The notes below the pieces were generated by a model. That model searched no databases. It saw only the letters and a list, made by a program, of their open reading frames with translations, and was not told where the DNA came from. From Lewinellaceae bacterium (GTDB taxonomy: Bacteria; Bacteroidota; Bacteroidia; Chitinophagales; Saprospiraceae): DNA of 64,000 bases. Positions 25,858 to 35,382 of this stretch are shown here, in pieces. Position 1 is the stretch's first letter. Every line of letters begins with the position of its first letter. The position numbers and the translations under genes were made by a program. The DNA lies in contig JACJXW010000004.1 in NCBI GenBank assembly GCA_020636405.1, positions 2,654,001 through 2,718,000 of the forward strand, in the 5' to 3' direction.

Positions 25858-28737
25858 CTACCGGAGTCCCTGCACCCTGACGGTTTCGACCCAATGCGCC
25901 GCCTTCTTCCCCGTAAAATGCCGGATCTGCTGCCGGCAGCTTGCGCCGCAGGCGATGAGTACCTCGTCTTCTTGCATCTGCCGGACAGCACGGAACAATA
26001 CCTGCTCCCCGATCTTTTCCGAAAGTTCATAATGTTCCTTTTCATAACCGAACGCTCCGGCCATGCCGCAGCAGCCGGAGGGGATCTCCTGTATCCGGCG
26101 GTTGTCACCCGATAGCAGTGCCATCATACTATGGGTGCCATACAGGGCTTTTTGGTGACAGTGGCCGTGGATGAGCGTGCTCCCTGCCCGCGGTTCCAGC
26201 GTACAGTCCAGCTTTCCGGCGGCCCTTTCCTGATGGAGGAATACATCGATCATTTGAATGCCGGTTTTCAGGCGCCGGGCGAGGGCTTCATCCTCGATAA
26301 GGTCGGGCAAATCGTCATTGAGAGCGGAGGCACAGCTGGGCTCGCAGACGACAACTTTAAGGCCCTGGCGCAGGTATTCATCCAGTCCCAGGGCGGTTTG
26401 AAGGCCATCCCGTTTGGCGTCGCGCAGGAAGCCGTGGGAAATGCGGGGGCGCTGGCAGCAGCCCACATTGGCCAGCAGGACGTCGTACCCGCAGGCCTGC
26501 AGCAGGCGGGTGGCGGCGATGCCGATGTGCGGCTCGTGGTAGTTGAGGAAGGTGTCGGCGAAAAGCACCACCCGCTTATCGGCGGCGGAAGACCGGCCCC
26601 GGTTCTTTTCGAACCACCGGTAAAAGGGCTCGGCGGCATATTCCGGCAAGGCCCGGTGCCGGCTGATGCCGATGGTTTTGTCGAGCAGGCCCCGGAATAT
26701 TCCGTTGCGCTGCAGGCGGTTAGCCAGAGGCGCGAACAGGCCGGAGAAGGCCGCCGCGATCCCGGACGAACTTCCGATGAACCGGTCTCGCCAGGGGATG
26801 CCATACGCATCGAATTTTTTCTGCCACACCTCACTTTTCAGTTTGGCCATATCCACGTTGCTGGGGCACTCCGACTTGCAGGCTTTACAGGAGAGGCACA
26901 AATCGAGCGTTTCAAGCAGGCGTTTGTCGGACAGGCCGGCGGGGGACAGCTGGCCGGACATGGCCAGGCGCAGCGCATTGGCCCGCCCGCGGGTGGAGTG
27001 TTCCTCATCGCGGGTAGCCTTGAAGCTGGGGCACATGGTGCCGCCCAACATCTTGCGGCATTCGCCCACGCCGGTGCACATATGTACGGCATTTTCGAAG
27101 CTGCCGTCCTCGCGGAACCGGAAAACCGTTTCAACCGGATTGTCCTTGTAGGCGGCGCCGTAGCGCAGGTTCCGGCCGATGGGTGGTGCGTCGATGATCT
27201 TTCCCGGGTTCATGCGGTTGTCGGGATCGAACAAGTGCTTGGTTTGGCGGAGGGTTTCGTACACCTGATCCCCGAAGTAGCGCGGCAGGTAGAAGCTGCG
27301 CACCAGCCCGTCGCCGTGTTCGCCGCTCCAGGAGCCGCCGTATTTCTGGACCAGTTCGAAGGTTTCGTCGGCGATATGTTGGAAGCGCTCGATGTCTTCG
27401 GCCTGCCGCAGGTCGAGGATGGGGCGGACGTGGATAACGCCGACGCTGGCATGGGCGTACATGGCCGCCTGGGTTTGGTGCTTTTGGCAGATGTCGAGTA
27501 CGCGGCGGATGTATTCCGGCAGTACCTCGGTGGGTATTCCGGCATCCTCGATGAAGGGCAGCGGTTTTTTGTCGCCCTTCATGCCCAGCATCAGCCCGAG
27601 GCCTTTCTTGCGGATGATCCAGACATCTTCGTATTCGGGCCCCTGGGGGAAAAGTGGGTAGGCGTAGCCCAGTCCCAGTTCTTGCAGTTGGGCGATCATC
27701 TGCCGGGGCCGTTCCAGCACTTCTTCCGCCGTATCACCGTAGAATTCGACGATCTGAATGGCTGCCGGGTTCCCTTCGATGAAGTGGCAGTGGCGCTGGG
27801 TGGTCAGGTTCCGGCGGCTCAGCTCTACGATAGAGTGGTCGAGGATCTCGATGGCGGCCGGCTGGAAGGGCAGCATGGGGGTGACGGCGCGGATGGCCTC
27901 CAGCAGTTCGGCGAAGTGCACCACGCAGACGGCCTTAAAGCGGGGCAGGGGCTCGAGTTTGACCTTGGCCTCGAGGATGGTGGCCAGGGTGCCTTCGCTG
28001 CCGCAGAGGAGTTTGCTCAGGTTCCAGTGTTCCTTGCCGGCGAATTCGTCGAGGTTGTAACCTTGTACCCGCCGCATTACCTTGGGGAATCGGGCGAGGA
28101 TCTCCGGTTCGTTTGAACGGATGAGGGTTCTGAACTGCCGGTAGATCTCGCCCTCGCGGCCCGGTAGGCCTTCTTTTGCCTGCCAGGTTTCCGGGGATTT
28201 GTTCTTAAAGTATAGGGTAGTCCCGTCGGCCAGGGCCGCCTTCAGTTCAAGTACATGGTCGACCGTTTTCCCGTAGAGGATGCTTTTGGTGCCGGAGGAA
28301 TTGTTGCCGATCATGCCTCCGATGTTGGCCCGGCTGGAGGTGGCCGGGTCGGGGGCGAAGTGCAGGCCGAAGGGCTCGAGAGCGGCATTGAGCTCGTCGC
28401 GCACCAGGCCCGGCTGGACTCTCGCCCAGGCTTCCTGCTCATTGATTTCCAGGATGCGGTTCATGTATTTGGAAAAGTCGAGCACCATGGAATGGCCAAC
28501 TGTTTGCCCGGCCAGGCTGGTGCCGCCGCCGCGCGGCAGGATGCTCACCTGGTGGTTGCCGGCGATCTGGATGGCGGCGAGCACGTCGGCCTCATCTTGG
28601 GGCAGCACGATGGCTAGGGGCCGGATCTGGTAGACGCTGGCGTCGGTGGCGTACATCCCCAGGCTGGCCTCGTCGGTGAGGATGTCGCCTTTGAGGTTCA
28701 ATTTCAAGTCGGTGATGAAGAGGTTGTTGTTGGGCAT
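25858..28737 (-). CDS. FAD-linked oxidoreductase with C-terminal Fe-S/CCG domains
   Basis: A 959-residue fusion of a GlcD/D-lactate dehydrogenase-type flavoprotein and a glycolate-oxidase-like iron-sulfur part. The N-terminal half shows the FAD phosphate-binding loop LPRGGGTSLAGQTVG and GGMIGNNSSGTKSILYG. Near residue 610, LCLSCKACKSECPSNVDM binds a [4Fe-4S] cluster, and two CCG-type cysteine segments (VGCCQRPRISHG and IPSGCCGMAGAFGYE) follow. It should oxidise a 2-hydroxy acid such as D-lactate, D-2-hydroxyglutarate or glycolate and pass electrons to the respiratory chain. The start at 28737 is chosen because the longer frame runs through a GC-rich, hairpin-filled spacer. It converges with the cyclase gene. 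Confidence 0.9.
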   Translation of the reverse strand: MPNNNLFITDLKLNLKGDILTDEASLGMYATDASVYQIRPLAIVLPQDEADVLAAIQIAGNHQVSILPRGGGTSLAGQTVGHSMVLDFSKYMNRILEINEQEAWARVQPGLVRDELNAALEPFGLHFAPDPATSSRANIGGMIGNNSSGTKSILYGKTVDHVLELKAALADGTTLYFKNKSPETWQAKEGLPGREGEIYRQFRTLIRSNEPEILARFPKVMRRVQGYNLDEFAGKEHWNLSKLLCGSEGTLATILEAKVKLEPLPRFKAVCVVHFAELLEAIRAVTPMLPFQPAAIEILDHSIVELSRRNLTTQRHCHFIEGNPAAIQIVEFYGDTAEEVLERPRQMIAQLQELGLGYAYPLFPQGPEYEDVWIIRKKGLGLMLGMKGDKKPLPFIEDAGIPTEVLPEYIRRVLDICQKHQTQAAMYAHASVGVIHVRPILDLRQAEDIERFQHIADETFELVQKYGGSWSGEHGDGLVRSFYLPRYFGDQVYETLRQTKHLFDPDNRMNPGKIIDAPPIGRNLRYGAAYKDNPVETVFRFREDGSFENAVHMCTGVGECRKMLGGTMCPSFKATRDEEHSTRGRANALRLAMSGQLSPAGLSDKRLLETLDLCLSCKACKSECPSNVDMAKLKSEVWQKKFDAYGIPWRDRFIGSSSGIAAAFSGLFAPLANRLQRNGIFRGLLDKTIGISRHRALPEYAAEPFYRWFEKNRGRSSAADKRVVLFADTFLNYHEPHIGIAATRLLQACGYDVLLANVGCCQRPRISHGFLRDAKRDGLQTALGLDEYLRQGLKVVVCEPSCASALNDDLPDLIEDEALARRLKTGIQMIDVFLHQERAAGKLDCTLEPRAGSTLIHGHCHQKALYGTHSMMALLSGDNRRIQEIPSGCCGMAGAFGYEKEHYELSEKIGEQVLFRAVRQMQEDEVLIACGASCRQQIRHFTGKKAAHWVETVRVQGLR

Positions 28738-28930
28738 GATCCAAAAACGGTTTTTCGAATTCAGGGACGGAAGCTGCGCCAGCGCTGCGAAGGGGCGGCG
28801 TGAAACGCCGGACAAGCCCCAAAGGGGCGCAGGCTGAGCGAATAGCGAACCCCGTAGCACAGCGGCCCGCAGGGGGCGCCCCAAAGATTCAATATACGGC
28901 CTTTTTGAGATGCGGATGACATGCATCGTT
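28738..28930. other. GC-rich spacer with REP-like inverted segments
   Basis: The spacer between the oxidoreductase and the divergent pepT gene includes ggcgtgaaacgcc inside a wider ggggc...gcccc pairing, and further GC-rich palindromic pieces to about 28884. It looks like a repetitive extragenic element, not coding sequence. Confidence 0.35.
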
Positions 28931-28960
28931 GTCAACTGTTGAAAAAAATCTTTACATTTC
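28929..28960 (+). promoter_or_regulatory. Candidate pepT promoter
   Basis: ttg at 28929-28931 and tacatttc at 28953-28960 approximate the Bacteroidota -33 (TTTG) and -7 (TAnnTTTG) elements with a 21-bp spacer, placing initiation just before the start at 28972. The match is imperfect. Confidence 0.3.
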
Positions 28961-28971
28961 CATCAAAAACT

Positions 28972-30222
28972 ATGGCACTGGATATTCAGCACACCTTTCT
29001 GGAGCGCTTTCTCCGCTATGTTCAGATCGATACGCAATCCGATCCTTCTTCTAAAACCATTCCTTCCACGGAAAAGCAGAAGAACCTCGGCCGGGTTCTG
29101 GTGGAAGAACTGAAGGAGATGGGCATTTCCGATGCTCACCTGGACGAGTACGGCTACGTTTACGCCACCATTCCCGCCAATACAGACAAGGCCAATGTGC
29201 CGGTGATCTGTTTTTGTTCGCATATGGATACCTCTCCGGACTGCAGCGGCAAGGATGTGAAACCGCTCATTCACCGCAAGTATGACGGTTTCGATATCGT
29301 GCTGCCCGACGACCCTACGGTGGTGCTGCGCCCCAAAGATCACCCCAACCTGAAAGAGCAGATCGGCAACGACATCATCACCGCCAGCGGCACTACTTTG
29401 CTGGGCGCCGACAACAAGGCCGGGCTGGCGGAGATCATGGATGCGGCCCATTACTTCATGACGCACCCGGAAGTGAAACACGGTAAGATCCGCATTCTTT
29501 TCACTCCCGATGAGGAGATCGGCCGCGGGGTCGACAAGGCGGACATGGCGAAGCTGGGCGCCGATTTCGGATACACCATCGACGGGGAGAAGCGCGGATC
29601 TTTGGAGGATGAGACCTTTTCTGCCGACGCGGTGGCGATCGACATTCGCGGCGTGAGCATCCACCCCGGTTTTGCCAAGGGCAAGCTGGAGAGCGCGTTG
29701 AAGATCGCTTCGGACATCGTCGCCGCCCTGCCCAAGGACAAGCTATCGCCGGAGACGACCGAGGGCAAGGAGGGGTTCATTCACCCCGTTTCTATCAGCG
29801 GGGGCGCAGAGCTGGCCAAGATCGAGTTCATCATCCGCGATTTTACGGATGAGATGCTGGAGCGTCATGAGAACACGCTGCGCGAGATCATGAATGCCGT
29901 ATTGAAGCAGTACCCGAACTCCCGCGCCGAGTTTAAGGTAACCGAGCAGTACCGCAATATGAAGAAGGTGCTGGACCAGCACCCGCAAGTGGTGGAATAC
30001 GCCAAGGAAGCTATGCGCCGCGCCGGGATCGAGCCTTTGCAGAGCAGTATCCGGGGAGGTACGGACGGTTCCCGTTTGTCGTTCATGGGGTTGCCCTGTC
30101 CCAACATTTTTGCCGGCGAGCATGCTTTCCATTCCCGCGAAGAATGGGTTTCGGTACAGGACATGGAAAAGGCCGTGGAGACGATCGTGCAGCTGGCGAT
30201 GGTGTGGGAGGAGAAGGCGTGA
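28972..30222 (+). CDS. pepT: Peptidase T (tripeptidase)
   Basis: A 416-residue M20-family aminotripeptidase of the cytoplasm that releases the N-terminal residue from tripeptides. It begins MALDIQHTFLERFLRYVQID; an in-frame ATG 51 bp upstream would add a non-conserved leader. Zinc and catalytic residues sit in CSHMDTSPD, GADNKAGLAEIM and FTPDEEIGRGVDKAD, and the last metal ligand is in NIFAGEHAFHSREEWV. Length and motif order match PepT throughout. Confidence 0.95.
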   Translation: MALDIQHTFLERFLRYVQIDTQSDPSSKTIPSTEKQKNLGRVLVEELKEMGISDAHLDEYGYVYATIPANTDKANVPVICFCSHMDTSPDCSGKDVKPLIHRKYDGFDIVLPDDPTVVLRPKDHPNLKEQIGNDIITASGTTLLGADNKAGLAEIMDAAHYFMTHPEVKHGKIRILFTPDEEIGRGVDKADMAKLGADFGYTIDGEKRGSLEDETFSADAVAIDIRGVSIHPGFAKGKLESALKIASDIVAALPKDKLSPETTEGKEGFIHPVSISGGAELAKIEFIIRDFTDEMLERHENTLREIMNAVLKQYPNSRAEFKVTEQYRNMKKVLDQHPQVVEYAKEAMRRAGIEPLQSSIRGGTDGSRLSFMGLPCPNIFAGEHAFHSREEWVSVQDMEKAVETIVQLAMVWEEKA

Positions 30223-30276
30223 ACTGGAGGGACGATACATGAAAATACATTGAAATAAGTGGATACTCTTCGTTAA

Positions 30277-30414
30277 AAACACACTACCAGACAGTTTTTG
30301 GAGCAGGGTATATGTGCATGATTAATTAAGTGTATTTAGTTGGCCTGCTGTTTCTTATGCACTAATACACTAATGCACATATACCCAATCCCCAAACTGT
30401 CCAGTAGTGTGGTT
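30277..30414. repeat. Long imperfect inverted repeat downstream of pepT, with octamers in one arm
   Basis: The left arm at about 30277-30339 and right arm at about 30358-30414 are imperfect inverse complements over some 55-60 bp. Shared cores include gtatatgtgcat / atgcacatatac and acagttt / aaactgt. The right arm also reads as octamers in phase from 30354 (cttatgca, ctaataca, ctaatgca, catatacc, caatcccc). There is no coding potential. It could fold into a long stem in either transcript. Confidence 0.75.
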
Positions 30415-30463
30415 AAAAAGCGTCTTATGGCCATGAAGAAGCCTTTATAAAAAAAGAAAACCC

Positions 30464-30982
30464 ATGGAGACCTGGATCGCATTATTAAGGGGCATTAATG
30501 TCGGGGGAAAACATATTGTTCCCATGAAGGAACTCACTAAGCTTTTAGAGTCAAACGGATTTTTCAATGTGAGGACTTATATTCAAAGTGGCAATGTGGT
30601 TTTACAAAGCCCTGCAAGGCCGACAGATGAGATCGGACAGCTCATTGAGAAAAAATTCGGTTTCAAACCTGCGGTTTTTCTGTTAAGTGCGGATGGCCTC
30701 GAAAAGGCGGCGGCAGATAACCCCTATAAAACGGATCAAGGCAAGACGGTGCATTTTTTCTTTTTTGATGAAGAACCAGAGGCCGTCGATTATGAGTTTT
30801 TGGATGCGTTCAAGTCAGGGTCAGAGGAGTACAAGCTCATCGGAAAGGTATTTTATCTGTATGCTCCGGAAGGTATTGGCCGTTCCAAGCTGGTTGAAAA
30901 AATAGGTAAAGCATTCCCGGGCATTACCATGACGGCCAGAAATTTGAATACGGTGAATAAGTTGCTGGAGATGACGGGATAG
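30464..30982 (+). CDS. DUF1697 family protein
   Basis: A 172-residue cytoplasmic protein with the hallmark N terminus of the DUF1697 family: WIALLRGINVGGKHIVPMKE, then FFNVRTYIQSGNVVLQS, and the C-terminal MTARNLNTVNKLLEM. The family has a ferredoxin-like alpha/beta fold and no established activity. It is a single gene between the long inverted repeat and the GLPGLI gene, and looks slightly AT-richer than neighbours. Confidence 0.93.
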   Translation: METWIALLRGINVGGKHIVPMKELTKLLESNGFFNVRTYIQSGNVVLQSPARPTDEIGQLIEKKFGFKPAVFLLSADGLEKAAADNPYKTDQGKTVHFFFFDEEPEAVDYEFLDAFKSGSEEYKLIGKVFYLYAPEGIGRSKLVEKIGKAFPGITMTARNLNTVNKLLEMTG

Positions 30983-31067
30983 CGTTAACCTTAATTAACC
31001 TTAGATCAAGACAAATTAACCTCCCCATTCCCCTATTCAGCCGTTCTTTGTGGGAAAAGACATTACC

Positions 31068-31796
31068 ATGAAAAAGCTGTTATTACTCTGCGCTTTGGCG
31101 CTGCCCCTGTTGGCCATCACCCAGCCGGCAGGAAAGATCGTTTACCAGGAAAAAGTAAACCTGCACCGCGGGCTGGGGCCCGATCAGGAGGACCAGAAAG
31201 CCATGATCCCGGAATGGCAAACGGCCAAGGTGGCCCTGCTTTTTGACGGAGCGGCCTCCCTTTACAAGCCCTTAGAAGAAGAGGAAAGTGAGATCAACAC
31301 CGAACAGGACGGTGCTCAGGTGTCCATCCGTATTCGGCGGGGATCCAGCGAATCCTACTGCAATTTTTCGGAAAACAAACTGGTCGAATTGCGCGACTTT
31401 ATGGGGAAGCAGTTCCTGATCGAGACGGAACTGAACTCCCGGGAGTGGAAGGTATTGCCCGAGCAAAAGGCCATTCTGGGTTACCCCTGCCAGAAGGCAG
31501 GTTTCACCAATGCCGAAGGTGTTGACGTGGTGGCCTGGTTTACCCCCTCAATCAGTTCGCCCATCGGCCCCGGCGATTTCTACGGGCTGCCTGGCGCCAT
31601 CCTGATGGTGGATGTCGATAACGGGCGGCGCATTTATGAAGCGCTGGACGTCACTATGGATGGAGAAGCTCCGGAATTTGAAGCCCCCACCCAAGGCAAA
31701 AAGATCAGCAAGGAGGAGTATGATAAGATGGTGGAGGAGCGCATGCGGGAGATGGGCGGTAGCGGCCGGCACGGGATCAGGATCATCCGGCAGTAA
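31068..31796 (+). CDS. GLPGLI family secreted protein
   Basis: A 242-residue secreted protein of the GLPGLI family, found almost only in Bacteroidota. The start at 31068 gives a signal peptide (MKKLLLLCALALPLLAITQP). The naming motif appears as FYGLPGAILMVD, and AILGYPCQKAGFTN before it is also family-typical. The C terminus is charged (EEYDKMVEERMREMGG). GLPGLI proteins are often next to outer-membrane barrel genes, as here, where the convergent gene is a TonB-receptor-like protein. Their function is unknown. Confidence 0.93.
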   Translation: MKKLLLLCALALPLLAITQPAGKIVYQEKVNLHRGLGPDQEDQKAMIPEWQTAKVALLFDGAASLYKPLEEEESEINTEQDGAQVSIRIRRGSSESYCNFSENKLVELRDFMGKQFLIETELNSREWKVLPEQKAILGYPCQKAGFTNAEGVDVVAWFTPSISSPIGPGDFYGLPGAILMVDVDNGRRIYEALDVTMDGEAPEFEAPTQGKKISKEEYDKMVEERMREMGGSGRHGIRIIRQ

Positions 31797-31823
31797 AAGG
31801 CGCCTTCCTTCTCTGCAATGCTG

Positions 31824-31865
31824 CGAGCTTGTTTGGTGGCCGCATGGAGGCCCCGAACAAGCTCG
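31824..31865. terminator. Strong hairpin after the GLPGLI gene
   Basis: cgagcttgtttgg pairs with ccgaacaagctcg (12 of 13 standard pairs) around an inner ggcc...ggcc loop, 27 bp after the stop codon. It lies between convergent genes. Confidence 0.6.
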
Positions 31866-32245
31866 TGGTTTTCTCCAGCCGCTTAGCATCTGTACTTTGG
31901 ACAGGCATTGGCGCCCATTGGTTCTATATCCTCCCCTTCCGATCCCGGCCTCCTTCGTCGGTACGGGACTCCCTGCGGTCGCTTCCGCTTTCCGACTTCC
32001 GACGGCCCTTTCGCGTAAGGCGAGGGCGAGTTCCGGGGCACTCGTTTCGCTGATGCCAGGAGGGGAGCCCTTCTGGGGCTGGAATCTCCCCCATTGTACG
32101 TTCCTGTTTTGCTTCGCTCCAAGAAAGCCTGCTGTGCCGGTTTCCGGATTTAAGCGGAACTACGGCTCTTCGCCTAAAGTGCCGGTTGCCATGGTTTTGC
32201 AGGTTGTCAGCTCCTGGCAGGAAACCGCCGATATCCAGGGTACGA
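31866..32245. other. Spacer with no supported gene
   Basis: About 380 bp of GC-rich sequence between convergent genes. Open frames exist on both strands but translate to low-quality, Arg/Ser/Pro-rich peptides without domains. It may be degenerate sequence. Confidence 0.4.
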
Positions 32246-35029
32246 TCAACGCACCACCCTGATCCCCCCTTCCCGCTCACCCAAACCATTGACCGAATAA
32301 GTAAAACTCACCAGAAAATACCGCCCCAGCACATTCACCCGTTCGTCTTCGACATAGTTGAGCTCCGCCCGGCGGCTGATCCCCTGGTTTTGGTTGAGCA
32401 GGTCGTAGGCGGCGAAGCGGAGCTCGGCCTTGTTCTCCAATAGCGATTTGGCCAGGTAGGCATTCCATCGGGCGATGCGCTGGTTGAAACCGGTGGTTCG
32501 GCCCTGGTAAACATCGTAATCAAGGCTGTTGAAGAGGGTAAACCCCAAGGGAAGGTTGAGTTGCAGGCTGGCGTAGTAGGTTTGGTTGAAGACATCCTGG
32601 TTGAGGCCTTCCTGGATGGAATAGCGGGCCTGGGTATATTCCAGGCGTACGCCGCCGGACAGGTCGAATTTTTCCTTGAACCGGTTTTCCAATCGCAGGT
32701 CGGTGGAGGCCATGCGCTGGCCGGTACGATTTTCCTGGCCGTTGATCTCGTTGAAATTGCGGTTGTAGGTGAGGGCCGCCTGGAGGTTGATGCGGCTCTT
32801 CAGCGGGCGGATCGGCGTGCTGAAGTTGGCGCTGTTGCGCAGGCGCCAGGCATAGGGCGTATTGATGGGCCGGGTGGTGCGTACTAAATTCTCATCGATG
32901 GAGAAGGCCTGGCTAATGGGGTTGTCGGTGTAATTGAAGGAAAGCGCATTGAAGAAGTTGGACATCAGGGCGGCGTTGAAGGTGAAATAATGGAGGCTCA
33001 CCTCGTTGGCATATTCCGGGCGGAGGTTGGGGTTGCCGATGTAGATGTTGAACGGGTCGCTGTTGTCGGTTATGGGCTGCAATTGCCGGACGTTGGGCTC
33101 CCGAACGAAGGTATTATAATCCAATTCCAGCCGTTGAGATTGATTGAACTCATACTCCCAGCGCAGGTTGGGCAGCAGGTTCCAGAACTCCTGGCGGATG
33201 GTGGTGTCGGCGCTGGCCAGTTCTCCGTCAAGCCTGGCGTGTTGCAGCGCTACACTGGCCCACATGGATTGTTTCTTGCCATTGGCCCGGAACCCGTTCT
33301 GCAGGCGGTGATAGGTGTACAGGCTGCCGAAGGTATTGCTCAACGCCGGATTAAAGGCAGGTTGCCCGTCCGCTATGTCATAGGCCTCCTGCTGGAAATC
33401 CGACCGGTTGCGCAGCAGGGCGTAGCGCCATTCCAGGTAGCTGCGTTTGTTCAGGGGTTCGGAAAAGGACAACTGGGCGCCGAAAGTGCCGGACTCGTCA
33501 TCGCGGGTTTGTTCCTGTAACAGCGTATCTACCGTATTGCCGAACTGGTTGACGGCGTCAACCTGCCGGGCCTGCCGCAGGTCCCGCATACCGAAGTTGG
33601 CGTCTGCCGTAAAGACACGCCCCGGGCGGCCCAGGCGTTTGCGGTACAGGATGCTGCCATCCAGGTTCGATTGGTGCCCATTCGTGCGGTTGAACCGGCT
33701 GCTACTGCTGGTGAATTGCCCGCCACTGAAGTTCTCGGCGAGGCTGCTGGTCTCCAGCTCGGTCGTGTTGTAAGAGCCGCTGGTACGGAAGCGGATGGCC
33801 TGGGTCGAGTCGATGTCCTGGTCGAGTCGGAGGTTCATACGTTGGTTGTGGTTGAGGGTGCGCTGGCGGCTTTCCTCTTCGGTAATGAAGGCGCCGCTTT
33901 CCAGGAAGCTTTCCCGCCGCAGGCGGCGGTTGAGGCCATTGTTGAAGCGGTTGTACAGCAGGCTACTGGACAAGGCCGTTTTGTCGGTAAGGTCTTTATT
34001 GAAATTGATACCTCCGGCCTGCGAGCCCGCAATGCCGCTGTTGTCGTTCATGTTGAGCGGCAGTCCGGTTTGTTCGGGATTGAGCTCGATGCGGACGTTG
34101 CCGCCGCTGCCGCCTTGCATCAGCCCCTGCAGGCCCCCCATGAATTCGATGTAATCATCCATGGTGAAACCGGGTTCGTTGACATTGTTGGCCATTCCCA
34201 GGATGGACAGCTGCTCTTTAGGTGTGAACCGGTTGAGGTTGCCCTTGCCCTTGTAGCGGCCCTGGTCTCCATAGCCGGCGTTGAGGCGGCCGAAGTAGCC
34301 CTTCTTTTTGTCCTCCTTCAGGGCCAGGTTGATGGTTTTCTCGCGTTGTCCGTCGTCGATTCCGGAGAACTCCGCCCGGTCCGATTTTTTGTCGAACACC
34401 TGCACCTTATCGACGGCGTCGGCGGGCAGGTTCTGGGTGGCCAGCTTGGGGTCTTTACCGAAGAATTCCTTGCCGTCGACGGTTACCCGTTCCACCTGTT
34501 CGCCCATGGCGCGGATGCTGCCGTCGCGGCCGACCTCTACGCCGGGCAGTTTTTTCAGCAGGTCTTCCACTACGGCATTGGGCTGGGTTTGGTAGGCGTC
34601 GGCGTCGAACTCTATGGTGTCTTTGCGGATGGCCATGGGGAGGCGTTCCTCTTTGACGACCACTTCGTCGAGCAACTCGGAGCGAGGCTGCATGTAGATG
34701 GCCCCAAGATCAACAGAAGGCTGGCCGGCCGGCATTTCCATCAGCTGGCTGTGGTTGTCGTATCCAAGGAAGGAAGCCTGCAGGAGGTACTTGCCAGGCT
34801 TTGCGCCTTTAATGTTGAACTGTCCTTCGGTATCGGTAAGGGTAAATTGTTGTAGCACGGAGTCCTGCGCCCGAAGCAGCATGATGGTGGCGTTAGGCAG
34901 AGGTTTCTTTTCCTCATCCAGAATTTTCCCGGTAAGATTGCTCCCCTGGGAAAACAGGGGAGCATTGGAAAGTGAAAAGAAGGTGATCAAAAGGGAAAAA
35001 AGCGTCAGGTGATTTCGCATCGATTGCAT
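32246..35029 (-). CDS. TonB-dependent-receptor-like outer-membrane protein
   Basis: A protein of about 927 residues with a signal peptide (LTLFSLLITFFSLSNAPLFS). Translation may start at 35029 or at the next ATG, 35020. After the signal comes a carboxypeptidase-regulatory-like domain (GKILDEEKKPLPNATIML), then a plug domain (VVEDLLKKLPGVEVGRDGSI and NLPADAVDKVQVFD), then a long barrel with many aromatic strands. It belongs to the barrel family often found with GLPGLI proteins. No SusD partner is present, so it is probably not a glycan system. A peptide, metal or secreted-protein ligand is possible; nothing decides it. Confidence 0.88.
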   Translation of the reverse strand: MQSMRNHLTLFSLLITFFSLSNAPLFSQGSNLTGKILDEEKKPLPNATIMLLRAQDSVLQQFTLTDTEGQFNIKGAKPGKYLLQASFLGYDNHSQLMEMPAGQPSVDLGAIYMQPRSELLDEVVVKEERLPMAIRKDTIEFDADAYQTQPNAVVEDLLKKLPGVEVGRDGSIRAMGEQVERVTVDGKEFFGKDPKLATQNLPADAVDKVQVFDKKSDRAEFSGIDDGQREKTINLALKEDKKKGYFGRLNAGYGDQGRYKGKGNLNRFTPKEQLSILGMANNVNEPGFTMDDYIEFMGGLQGLMQGGSGGNVRIELNPEQTGLPLNMNDNSGIAGSQAGGINFNKDLTDKTALSSSLLYNRFNNGLNRRLRRESFLESGAFITEEESRQRTLNHNQRMNLRLDQDIDSTQAIRFRTSGSYNTTELETSSLAENFSGGQFTSSSSRFNRTNGHQSNLDGSILYRKRLGRPGRVFTADANFGMRDLRQARQVDAVNQFGNTVDTLLQEQTRDDESGTFGAQLSFSEPLNKRSYLEWRYALLRNRSDFQQEAYDIADGQPAFNPALSNTFGSLYTYHRLQNGFRANGKKQSMWASVALQHARLDGELASADTTIRQEFWNLLPNLRWEYEFNQSQRLELDYNTFVREPNVRQLQPITDNSDPFNIYIGNPNLRPEYANEVSLHYFTFNAALMSNFFNALSFNYTDNPISQAFSIDENLVRTTRPINTPYAWRLRNSANFSTPIRPLKSRINLQAALTYNRNFNEINGQENRTGQRMASTDLRLENRFKEKFDLSGGVRLEYTQARYSIQEGLNQDVFNQTYYASLQLNLPLGFTLFNSLDYDVYQGRTTGFNQRIARWNAYLAKSLLENKAELRFAAYDLLNQNQGISRRAELNYVEDERVNVLGRYFLVSFTYSVNGLGEREGGIRVVR

Positions 35030-35255
35030 TGTCGGGTGATTTTTCAACAAAGGTAGGGGTAGGGTAGGGGAAGGTAGGTTAAGGGACCTTGCAGTTAGGT
35101 TAAAAAAGGTTAATAGGAGGTGACGCATTCCTTTTGTTCTTACCAAACAAAAAGATCTTGCCTCTCGAAATAGGCCAATCCCAGCGTTTTTGGTTAGAAA
35201 CCTTTTTCAAAAATCTGAAAGTCAAGCCCTTGCGAAAAAAAAGTTTTTTAGTAAT

Positions 35256-35265
35256 CAGTATACTG
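35256..35265. promoter_or_regulatory. Palindrome upstream of the restriction-modification promoter
   Basis: cagtatactg is a perfect 10-bp palindrome 33 bp before the -33 element, within an AT-rich stretch. It could be an operator for a regulator of the defence operon; no regulator gene is adjacent. The rest of the spacer from 35030 shows no gene. Confidence 0.3.
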
Positions 35266-35298
35266 AGATAAAAGTTTTAAAAAACAATGTAAAGCGAC

Positions 35299-35329
35299 TT
35301 GCTGTTTTCTAATTAATACTTTATTTTTG
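35299..35329 (+). promoter_or_regulatory. Bacteroidota-type promoter of the type I restriction-modification operon
   Basis: ttg at 35299-35301 and tatttttg at 35322-35329, separated by 20 bp, match the -33 TTG and -7 TAnnTTTG elements used by the primary sigma factor of this phylum. Transcription would begin near 35336, about 47 nt before the first gene. Confidence 0.55.
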
Positions 35330-35382
35330 TATTCGGATTACTGAAGAAAAAATAACAAACAAATGTTTTGCCCCTACTACTA

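Noticed and set aside
28738..28935. N-terminal extension of the flavin oxidoreductase
   Set aside because: The extra 66 residues come from a GC-rich palindromic spacer. The ATG at 28737 gives the expected family N terminus.
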